The notes under the pieces: model-generated
What the model was told of the DNA's origin: nothing
Databases searched by the model: none
What the model saw: only the letters and a program-made list of their open reading frames with translations
Shown: positions 1 to 4,992 of the stretch, one piece after another
Layout of the letters: every line of letters begins with the position of its first letter
Numbering within the stretch: position 1 is the stretch's first letter
Assembly (NCBI GenBank): GCA_021847125.1
Contig: JAJZUK010000068.1
Coordinates: 1 to 6,608, forward strand
Direction: 5' to 3'
Length of the DNA stretch: 6,608 nt
DNA from: Pseudomonadota bacterium
GTDB lineage: Bacteria; Pseudomonadota; Gammaproteobacteria; Burkholderiales; SG8-39
Program-made: the position numbers and the translations under genes

Positions 1-340
1 AGTCAGCCATGTCTCGGATCGCGTGGCGATCATGTACCTGGGTCGGATCGTCGAAATCGCGCCGACCGAGATCATATTCAAGGCCGCCAATCATCCTTAC
101 ACCCAGGCGCTGATCAAGGAGTTGCCCCGATTGTATGCGGAGCGGCATCAGTTCGACCCGATCCGGGGCGAGCTGCCTTCACCCAGCGATCCGCCGGCAG
201 GCTGCCCGTTTCACCCGCGCTGCCCGCGGGCGATGGCGCGCTGCCGCGAAGAACGTCCGCTGCTCAAAGCGGTTGGGCCGGAGCTCGATGCGGCCGGGCG
301 CCCGCACCTGAGCGCCTGCCATTTGAACGAGGTCGCGTAA
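1..340 (+). CDS. Oligopeptide/dipeptide ABC transporter ATP-binding protein, C-terminal fragment (5' end outside window)
   Basis: The reading frame is open from base 2, so the gene enters from the left edge; only the last 112 codons are present and the TAA is at 338-340. The visible part begins with VSHVSDRVAIMYLGRIVE, the segment that normally follows the H-loop of peptide-importer ATPases. It continues with NHPYTQALI, the signature that names the oligo_HPY C-terminal domain, and ends with the conserved cysteine segment GCPFHPRCPRAMARC. Walker A, the ABC signature and Walker B are missing because they lie upstream. By family, it would be a DppD/DppF or OppD/OppF type subunit on the inner face of the membrane, powering uptake of peptides. 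Whether it is the D or F subunit and what it imports cannot be read here. The next gene starts 71 bp later on the same strand, so a shared transcript is plausible. Confidence 0.93.
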   Translation, partial: VSHVSDRVAIMYLGRIVEIAPTEIIFKAANHPYTQALIKELPRLYAERHQFDPIRGELPSPSDPPAGCPFHPRCPRAMARCREERPLLKAVGPELDAAGRPHLSACHLNEVA

Positions 341-411
341 GCGCAAGCCTGCTGCGCGCCATTTGAAATGTATTATTTCGACGTATCGCCCGATTACCGA
401 GGAATTGCCCG

Positions 412-1275
412 ATGAAATATGCCGATTCAGACTTCGATCCTTATTTGCTGTCCCAGCCCGCCGCCGGCGCGATTCCGCTGGTGTGCGACTCGCCGCACAG
501 CGGCGTCATCTATCCCCGGGATTTCGGCAGCTGCCTGCCCGCGGCCATCCTGCGCTCGGGCGAAGACACCTATGTGGAGGAGCTTTGGCGGGCGATTCCC
601 GAGGTGGGCGGCTCCTTGGTGGCGGCCAATTTTCCGCGCACCTACATCGACCCCAACCGCGAACTCGCCGATATCGACGCGAGCATGCTTGCCGGACCCT
701 GGGCGGCGCAACTGCATCCGAGCGAGAAAACGCGCCTCGGCATCGGCCTGATCTGGCGACTCGCGCGCAAGCAAGCCGTGTACGATCGCAAACTTTCGGT
801 GGCCGAAGTCGAAAATCGCATCCGGCGCTTCCATCAGCCCTATCATGCCGCCTTGAGCGCACAGATCGAGCAGGCGTACCGGAAATTCGGCGGCGTCTGG
901 CATCTGAACCTGCATTCGATGCCGGCCAATTCCTACGAGTTGCTGGAAATCGATACCGACAAACCCTTGGCTGACTTCGTGCTGGGAGATCACGATGGGC
1001 GCACCTGCGATCCGGCGCTGGTCGAGACGATAGCAAGGTTTCTGACCGGGCGCGGCTATACGGTGGCGCGCAACGATCCGTTCAAAGGCGTGGCGCTGAT
1101 CGCGCGTATAGGGCGTCCCGCCGAAAACCGGCATAGCCTGCAGATCGAGGTCAAGCGCAAGCTTTACATGGACGAAGACAGCTACGAGAAGTCGCAAGGC
1201 TTCGACGCCTTGCAGCAGTCCCTGAGCCTGTTGTCGGCGCACCTGGCCAAATTCGTCAAGGCGCAATTGGCCTAA
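412..1275 (+). CDS. N-formylglutamate amidohydrolase family protein (HutG-like)
   Basis: A 287-residue cytoplasmic hydrolase with the length and landmarks of the N-formylglutamate amidohydrolase family. These are DSPHSG at residues 26-31, RTYIDPNR at 76-83, HLNLHSM at 164-170, GDHDG at 192-196 and QIEVKRKLYMDE at 244-255. The conserved His, Asp and Glu residues in these blocks are the likely metal and substrate ligands. In histidine degradation the family converts N-formyl-L-glutamate and water to glutamate and formate. No other hut gene is nearby; the neighbours are a peptide importer and an M20 amidohydrolase, so a broader role on N-acyl amino acids is possible (inference). The ATG at 412 is chosen because GAGGAA (399-404) sits 7 nt upstream. 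TATTAT at 371-376 resembles a -10 box but has no convincing -35. Family assignment is firm; the exact substrate is not. Confidence 0.92.
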   Translation: MKYADSDFDPYLLSQPAAGAIPLVCDSPHSGVIYPRDFGSCLPAAILRSGEDTYVEELWRAIPEVGGSLVAANFPRTYIDPNRELADIDASMLAGPWAAQLHPSEKTRLGIGLIWRLARKQAVYDRKLSVAEVENRIRRFHQPYHAALSAQIEQAYRKFGGVWHLNLHSMPANSYELLEIDTDKPLADFVLGDHDGRTCDPALVETIARFLTGRGYTVARNDPFKGVALIARIGRPAENRHSLQIEVKRKLYMDEDSYEKSQGFDALQQSLSLLSAHLAKFVKAQLA

Positions 1276-1354
1276 CCCCGCGGGAGCGGGCGGCCTGCAG
1301 CAGCATCATCGAAATCACCACGCGCCTGAAGCGGGCGCTTTTCGCGAGACCACC

Positions 1355-2551
1355 ATGAAATTACTAGCAGACATCGAACGCAATCACGAAGCGCTCACCG
1401 CCATCCGCCGCGACATCCATGCCCATCCGGAATTGGCGTTCCAGGAACAGCGAACTTCGGCGCTGGTGGCCAAGCGCCTGGCCGAACTCGGCCTGGAAGT
1501 CCATACCGGCCTGGGCAAGACGGGCGTGGTCGGGGTGTTGCGCTCGGGGACGAGCAAGCGCTCCATCGGTTTGCGCGCCGACATGGACGCCTTGCCCATG
1601 CCGGAGAACAACCGTTTCGCGCACTGCTCGAAGAATCCCGGAAAAATGCACGGTTGCGGCCACGACGGCCATACGACCATGCTGTTGGGGGCGGCGCAGT
1701 ACCTGGCCGAGCATGGGAAATTCGACGGCGTGGTGAATTTCATTTTCCAGCCGGCCGAGGAGGGCGGCAACGCCGGCGCCAAAGCCATGATCGACGACGG
1801 CTTGTTCGAGCGTTTCCCCTGCGACGCGGTGTACGGCATGCACAATTTGCCGGGCGTGGCCACCGGCGTGTTCGGCTTCCGCTCCGGGCCGGCCATGGCC
1901 TCGAGCAATCGCTTCGATATCATCATCAACGGCGTGGGCGGGCATGCGGCGCAGCCGCACAAGTCCGTGGATCCGATTCTGATCGCGGTGCAAATGGTGC
2001 AGGCGCTGCAGAGCCTGATTACGCGCAACAAGAATCCGATCGACACGGCGGTGCTGTCGATTACGCAGATACACGCGGGCGACGCCTACAACGTGATTCC
2101 GGCGCAGGCCGTGATCCGCGGAACGCTCAGAACCTATAGCGTCGAGGTGCTCGACCTCATGGAAAACAACATGCGCCGTATCGTGACCAAGCTCAGCGAA
2201 GCGCATGGCGCCACGGGCGAATTGCAGTTCGTGCGCTGTTATCCGCCGCTGATCAACTGGCCCAAGGAAACCGAATTCGCTGCGGATCTGGCGGAGAAAC
2301 TGTTCGGCGCCGATCATGTCGACCGCGCGACGCCGCCGCATACGGGATCCGAAGACTTCTCCTTCTATCTGGAAAAAGTCCCCGGCAGCTATCTGTTCAT
2401 CGGCAACGGCGGCGGCGATCATCGCGTGGATGCCTATGAAGGCATCGGGCCGTGCGAATTGCACAATTCCAGTTACGACTTCAACGATGCCTTGCTGCCC
2501 ATAGGCGCGACCTACTGGTCCAAGCTGGTCGAGGCTACGCTGACCGAGTAG
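1355..2551 (+). CDS. M20 family metallo-amidohydrolase (hippurate hydrolase-like)
   Basis: A complete 398-residue M20D peptidase/amidohydrolase, normal length for the family. The zinc or manganese site is visible: HGCGHDGH at residues 99-106 supplies Cys101 and His103, QPAEEG at 132-137 supplies the presumed catalytic Glu135 and ligand Glu136, GMHN gives His163, and CELHN gives His370. The lid domain carries GGHAAQPH at 195-202, and GSEDF is at 331-335. Such enzymes remove the acyl group from N-acyl or N-aroyl amino acids (hippurate, N-acetyl amino acids, indole-acetyl or aminobenzoyl conjugates) in the cytoplasm; the substrate here cannot be told. No signal peptide is seen. The ATG at 1355 has only a weak GAG (1346-1348) upstream, but the N-terminus aligns with the usual start shortly before RRDIHAHPEL. 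It lies 79 bp behind the HutG-like gene, probably in the same operon. Confidence 0.94.
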   Translation: MKLLADIERNHEALTAIRRDIHAHPELAFQEQRTSALVAKRLAELGLEVHTGLGKTGVVGVLRSGTSKRSIGLRADMDALPMPENNRFAHCSKNPGKMHGCGHDGHTTMLLGAAQYLAEHGKFDGVVNFIFQPAEEGGNAGAKAMIDDGLFERFPCDAVYGMHNLPGVATGVFGFRSGPAMASSNRFDIIINGVGGHAAQPHKSVDPILIAVQMVQALQSLITRNKNPIDTAVLSITQIHAGDAYNVIPAQAVIRGTLRTYSVEVLDLMENNMRRIVTKLSEAHGATGELQFVRCYPPLINWPKETEFAADLAEKLFGADHVDRATPPHTGSEDFSFYLEKVPGSYLFIGNGGGDHRVDAYEGIGPCELHNSSYDFNDALLPIGATYWSKLVEATLTE

Positions 2552-2579
2552 GCCCGAGCCTGATCCGTACCGGTCAGCG
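2538..2579. repeat. Perfect 9-bp inverted repeat spanning two convergent stop codons (possible bidirectional terminator)
   Basis: CGCTGACCG at 2538-2546 is exactly complementary to CGGTCAGCG at 2571-2579. The 24-nt spacer contains a smaller hairpin, AGGC (2550-2553) with GCCT (2558-2561). The left arm covers the last codons of the M20 gene and the right arm contains the stop codon of the MFS gene. The position at a tail-to-tail junction suggests a transcript end structure for both strands, but there is no T-tract on either side, so canonical intrinsic termination is not supported. Confidence 0.45.
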
Positions 2580-3956
2580 GCCGGCCTGTTGCGCGCGGGA
2601 CGCCTGCAGGTGGCGGCTGTAGCTCACCGCCGCGGCGAGGACTGCGATGCAGGCTGCGAGTCCGAGTGCCCAGGCCGTCGCGTGGGTGCCGAACAGGCTG
2701 AACATCAGCGCCACCAGCGCAGCGCCGACGGTCTGGCCGATGAGCCTTGCCGTGCCCAGCATGCCGCTCGCGCCGCCGCTGCGCTCGCGCGGCGCCGAGG
2801 TCATGATGGCGCGGTTGTTGGGGGACTGGAACAGGCCGAAACCGGCGCCGCAAACCATCATGCGCCAGACGATGTCGGCATCGCCGGGAGCCGCCGGCAG
2901 CAAGGCGAGCAGGCCGAGCCCGAGCGCGAAAATCACCAGGCCCAGCGCGCCGAGGACGCCGGCGGAATGGCGGTCGGCGAGCCGGCCGGCGATCGGCGCC
3001 GCCACCGCGGTCGCGAGCGGCCAGGGTGTCATCAACAGGCCGGTGGCGACATCGCTGCGTCCGAGTATGTCCTGCAGGTAAAACGGAATCGAGACGTAGG
3101 CCAGCATCTGCGCCATGAACGAGCAGATCGAGGTCGCGATCGACAGCGCGAAGATCGGAATGCGCAGCAAATCCACCGGCAGCAGCGGCGAAGGCTGCGG
3201 CAGCTGGCGCAGCACCAGCGCGGCGCCGGACAGGACGGCGCCTGCGAACGCGAGAACGACATAGAGCAGGCGCCCGCCGTGGCTCACGCTGTCGATGGCG
3301 ACGATCAGCAGACCGAAGAACAGCGCATTCAGCAGCGCGCTGAGGAAGTCGAAGCGCCGTCCCGAGCGCGGCGTGCGCGGCAGACTGCGCGCCGCAAGCA
3401 GGGTGCCGATCCCGATCGGCACGTTGACCGCGAACAGCCAGGGCCAGGAGGCGAGCGACAGGATGCCGGCCGCAACGGTCGGTCCGACCGCCGCCGAGAA
3501 CGCCACGACCAGGGCATTGATGCCGATACCGCGGCCGAGCTGCCGCGACGGATAGATGTAGCGCACCAGCGCGCCGTTGACGCTCAGCATTCCCGCCGCG
3601 CCCACGCCCTGCAGCACCCGCGCCGCGCTCAGTGCGGCGAGCGAATGCGACAGCGTGCAGGCGAGCGAGGCCAGGGTGAATACGACCAGGCCGACGCGGT
3701 AGACGCGGCGGTAGCCGACGATCTCCCCGAGCGAGGCGAGCGGCAGCATGAGTATGGTGATGACCAGCTGATAGGCGTTCACCACCCAGATGGAGTCCGC
3801 CGCGGAGGCATTCAAATCCCTGGCGATGGTGGGCAGCGCCACGTTGGCGATGGCACTGTCGAGCACCGCCATGGTGATGCCGAGTGCGACGGTGACGATC
3901 GCCCAGTTGCGCTGCGGCGGCGGCAGGCCGTCGGCGTCCTTGCCCGCTGCCGTCAC
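2574..3956 (-). CDS. MFS transporter, DHA2 (EmrB/QacA-like) drug:H+ antiporter family
   Basis: A 460-residue, strongly hydrophobic inner-membrane protein with about 14 predicted membrane spans, typical of the DHA2 branch. By eye they lie near residues 18-40, 54-74, 86-104, 108-128, 144-166, 173-190, 204-222, 230-250, 269-289, 305-325, 334-353, 365-382, 400-421 and 427-446. Visible family motifs are LDSAIANVALP in the first span (residues 32-42, with Asp33), the loop 2-3 motif GEIVGYRR (77-84), the GPTVAAG-type span 5 motif followed by WPWLFAVNVPIG (171-182), and SPNNRAIM (378-385). The family exports toxic or amphipathic compounds by proton exchange; the substrate is unknown. No EmrA-like membrane fusion partner is present, so it probably acts alone. 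The start is a GTG, since an in-frame TAG lies at 4017-4019 and the next ATG is inside span 1. No good ribosome site is visible before it. The gene converges on the M20 gene with a 22-bp gap. Confidence 0.92.
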   Translation of the reverse strand: MTAAGKDADGLPPPQRNWAIVTVALGITMAVLDSAIANVALPTIARDLNASAADSIWVVNAYQLVITILMLPLASLGEIVGYRRVYRVGLVVFTLASLACTLSHSLAALSAARVLQGVGAAGMLSVNGALVRYIYPSRQLGRGIGINALVVAFSAAVGPTVAAGILSLASWPWLFAVNVPIGIGTLLAARSLPRTPRSGRRFDFLSALLNALFFGLLIVAIDSVSHGGRLLYVVLAFAGAVLSGAALVLRQLPQPSPLLPVDLLRIPIFALSIATSICSFMAQMLAYVSIPFYLQDILGRSDVATGLLMTPWPLATAVAAPIAGRLADRHSAGVLGALGLVIFALGLGLLALLPAAPGDADIVWRMMVCGAGFGLFQSPNNRAIMTSAPRERSGGASGMLGTARLIGQTVGAALVALMFSLFGTHATAWALGLAACIAVLAAAVSYSRHLQASRAQQAGR

Positions 3957-3989
3957 GCCGGCACCGCTGCGCAGGATGCGGGATCCGTC

Positions 3990-4019
3990 TGCATATTCCG
4001 CGTTTGCCGATGCTGTCTA
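3990..4019 (-). promoter_or_regulatory. Weak candidate promoter for the MFS gene
   Basis: On the minus strand TAGACA (4019-4014) matches five of six bases of the -35 consensus, and TATGCA (3995-3990) follows after 18 nt, matching only three of six bases of the -10. It lies 34 bp upstream of the GTG start and 3 bp from a perfect inverted repeat. The poor -10 makes this tentative. Confidence 0.22.
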
Positions 4020-4022
4020 CGA

Positions 4023-4049
4023 GGCCATTTCAGAATTAGCGAAATGGCC
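4023..4049. promoter_or_regulatory. Perfect 9-9-9 inverted repeat, candidate operator upstream of the MFS gene
   Basis: GGCCATTTC (4023-4031) and GAAATGGCC (4041-4049) are exact reverse complements with a 9-nt spacer, so the arm centres are 18 bp apart. It lies 67 bp upstream of the MFS start, next to the candidate -35 box. That geometry would suit a dimeric repressor of a drug-efflux gene, but no regulator gene is adjacent. The alternative is an RNA hairpin downstream of the DUF1993 gene; no T-tract follows on the minus strand, so an intrinsic terminator is less likely. Confidence 0.4.
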
Positions 4050-4114
4050 CCTGATTTAGGGGAGTATGAGGGGAGACGCCCCGAAGGAAGTCCCCGTAGG
4101 GGATATCCCCTCAT
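4048..4114. repeat. Mosaic of alternating C4/G4 runs with nested inverted repeats
   Basis: Seven runs of four C or four G occur in 63 bp: CCCC at 4048, 4079, 4092 and 4107, and GGGG at 4059, 4070 and 4099. They form several overlapping exact inverted repeats. These are CCCCT/AGGGG (4048-4062, 5-nt loop), GGGG/CCCC (4070-4082), TCCCC/GGGGA (4091-4103, 3-nt loop), the 14-bp palindrome AGGGGATATCCCCT (4098-4111), and the outer pair ATGAGGGGA (4066-4074) with TCCCCTCAT (4106-4114). On the plus strand the outer hairpin runs into TTTT (4114-4117). It lies between the DUF1993 stop and the MFS start. It could be a copy of a dispersed palindromic element (REP-like) or a transcript-end structure; repetition elsewhere in the genome cannot be seen from this window. 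Confidence 0.5.
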
Positions 4115-4127
4115 TTTGAAATAAGCT

Positions 4128-4634
4128 CTAAGGATTGCCCAGATAGTCGCGCTTTCCGATCTCGACGCCGTTGTGGCGCAGGATGTTGTAGGTGGTGGTG
4201 ACGTGAAAATAGAAATTCGGCAGCGCGTGGCCGAGCAGGAATTGCATGCCCTTATAGTGGGTTTCCTTGTCGCCGCGCTTGATCACGATTGCCTTGTCCT
4301 CCGTACCGTCGATCTGTGCCGGCGTCACGCTCTGGATGAAGGCGACGGTCTTGGCGATGCGCGCCTCGAGTTCGGCCAGCGTCTTCTCGTTGTCTTCGTA
4401 GACGGGGATTTCGACCCCGGCCAGGCGGGCCACCGCGCCCTTGGCGGTATCGCAGGCGATCTGCACCTGCTTCGTCATGGGCAGCATGTCCGGGAACAGG
4501 CGGTAGGCAGTCAGCGCGGTCGGGTCGAGCTTCTTGGCGTCGACATGGGCTTGCGCCTTGTCGAGGATGCCCGACAGATTGCCGAGGATGTTGACCAAGC
4601 GCGGCACGCTCGCCTGATACATGGAAATGCTCAT
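4128..4634 (-). CDS. DUF1993 family protein
   Basis: A 168-residue soluble protein that I recognise as DUF1993, a proteobacterial family of about this length with a predicted helical bundle reminiscent of DinB-like folds; its function is unknown. Features that support this are the N-terminal MSISMYQASVPRL, the LFPDMLPMTKQ segment (residues 46-56) and a C-terminal block of HALPNFYFHVTTTYN (136-150), ILRHNGVEIG and KRDYLG. His136, His144 and His154 are spaced as possible metal or substrate contacts, but that is only inference. No signal peptide or membrane span is seen. The ATG at 4634 is preferred over Met5 because AGGAG (minus strand, 4644-4640) sits 5 nt upstream. It is transcribed away from metC and toward the MFS gene; with 171 structured bases between them, joint transcription is uncertain. 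Confidence 0.88.
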   Translation of the reverse strand: MSISMYQASVPRLVNILGNLSGILDKAQAHVDAKKLDPTALTAYRLFPDMLPMTKQVQIACDTAKGAVARLAGVEIPVYEDNEKTLAELEARIAKTVAFIQSVTPAQIDGTEDKAIVIKRGDKETHYKGMQFLLGHALPNFYFHVTTTYNILRHNGVEIGKRDYLGNP

Positions 4635-4672
4635 GGGAACTCCTGCAAGTGGAAGATGGGGGCGGATTGCAG

Positions 4673-4687
4673 GGCGTATTCTACGCC
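4673..4687 (-). promoter_or_regulatory. Candidate -10 box for DUF1993 inside a perfect palindrome
   Basis: GGCGTA (4673-4678) and TACGCC (4682-4687) form an exact inverted repeat around TTC. On the minus strand the centre reads TAGAAT (4683-4678), five of six matches to the -10 consensus, placed 44 bp upstream of the DUF1993 ATG. No acceptable -35 was found at 16-18 bp. If it is a promoter, the palindrome could be an operator covering the -10. Confidence 0.28.
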
Positions 4688-4747
4688 GTGCCTTGCGGCG
4701 CGAGGTCCGGCAGCCGCTGTGCGTCTCTTGCGGGCAAAGCCGCCCTA

Positions 4748-4753
4748 TATAAT
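4748..4753 (+). promoter_or_regulatory. Consensus -10 box (TATAAT), candidate metC promoter
   Basis: An exact TATAAT stands out in a GC-rich gap and points toward metC. The best -35 is TTGCGG (4728-4733), which matches three of six bases and is only 14 bp away; no better hexamer occurs at 16-18 bp and there is no TG extension. This could be an activator-dependent promoter or a chance match. Transcription would begin near 4760 and give a leader of about 230 nt. Confidence 0.4.
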
Positions 4754-4800
4754 GGAGCCGCTACGCGCAGCCGGGGTCGTTGCGACGTCGCGAGACAAGC

Positions 4801-4860
4801 ATGGGGTGCAGCGGCAGCTCCGGATCTACGGGAGAAGGCACCATCGGCGAACACCTCTAG
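4801..4860 (+). CDS. Possible 19-residue leader peptide upstream of metC
   Basis: An ATG at 4801 opens a 19-codon frame ending at TAG 4858-4860, five bases before the first of the alternative stems closes. The peptide would contain six Gly and four Ser, one Cys and no internal Met. The ribosome site is weak (GAG at 4792-4794). Its place just before a terminator-like hairpin is what a translated attenuator would show, but it lacks a run of Met or Cys codons expected for sulfur amino acid sensing. It may be a chance frame. Confidence 0.18.
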   Translation: MGCSGSSGSTGEGTIGEHL

Positions 4861-4865
4861 AAAAT

Positions 4866-4897
4866 CGCCTGCAGCTTGGACCGGGACAGGCGCTTTT
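4866..4897 (+). terminator. Weak terminator-like hairpin in the metC leader
   Basis: CGCCTG (4866-4871) and CAGGCG (4887-4892) form a perfect 6-bp GC-rich stem with a 15-nt loop, followed after one C by TTTT (4894-4897). The stem is short and the T run is only four, so efficiency would be low. The left arm overlaps TCGCC, which can pair with the upstream GGCGA, giving an alternative non-terminating fold. Confidence 0.28.
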
Positions 4898-4992
4898 GAA
4901 GTTCGATTCAGCGTGCGCGATGCGACGCTGAGATTGCGCGGCGCATACGGCGCACGGACATACGTGAACGCATTTCCAAAGGACTACAGGCG

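Larger units (their letters stand above)
4760..4992 (+). promoter_or_regulatory. Long structured 5' leader of the metC-like gene, possible attenuator
   Basis: This stretch has no convincing gene but several exact complementary segments. GGTGC (4805-4809) pairs with GCACC (4838-4842), enclosing CTCC (4818-4821) with GGAG (4831-4834). GGCGA (4846-4850) can pair with TCGCC (4865-4869). CGCCTG (4866-4871) can instead pair with CAGGCG (4887-4892), followed by CTTTT. The last two share bases 4866-4869 and exclude each other. Further on, TCAGCGT (4908-4914) pairs with ACGCTGA (4925-4931) and TGCGC (4935-4939) with GCGCA (4950-4954), shortly before the ribosome site AAAGGA (4978-4983). I could not match it to the SAM, SAH, glycine, TPP or cobalamin riboswitch consensus. 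In GC-rich DNA some short stems are expected by chance. Confidence 0.35.

Noticed and set aside
360..376. CATTTGAAATG palindrome and TATTAT as a promoter for the HutG-like gene
   Set aside because: No acceptable -35 at normal spacing and the palindrome has only 5-bp arms; co-transcription from upstream is more likely.
1322..1342. Hairpin GCGCC/GGCGC followed by TTTT between the HutG-like and M20 genes
   Set aside because: Only a 5-bp stem with a 7-nt loop and four T bases, placed within a likely operon and right before the M20 start; too weak to call a terminator.
2589..4124. A 511-codon open frame on the plus strand opposite the MFS gene
   Set aside because: It is antisense to a clear membrane transporter, and its product is almost all Arg, Gln, Glu, Asp, His and Ala, the usual mirror of hydrophobic codons in GC-rich DNA. 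It has no recognisable domain.
4830..4892. GGGAGA and GGGACAGG in the metC leader resembling parts of a glycine riboswitch
   Set aside because: The core CCGAAGG-GCAA and CTCAGGCAAAAGGACAGA blocks are absent and the spacing does not fit.
4895..4915. T-loop-like GTTCGATTC suggesting a tRNA gene or tRNA-derived attachment site
   Set aside because: The flanks do not form a T stem, and no acceptor, D or anticodon arms can be fitted upstream.
4173..4931. A 252-codon plus-strand frame across DUF1993 and the divergent region
   Set aside because: Most of it is antisense to DUF1993 and its composition is Arg/His/Gln-rich; it crosses both candidate promoters and shows no family motif.
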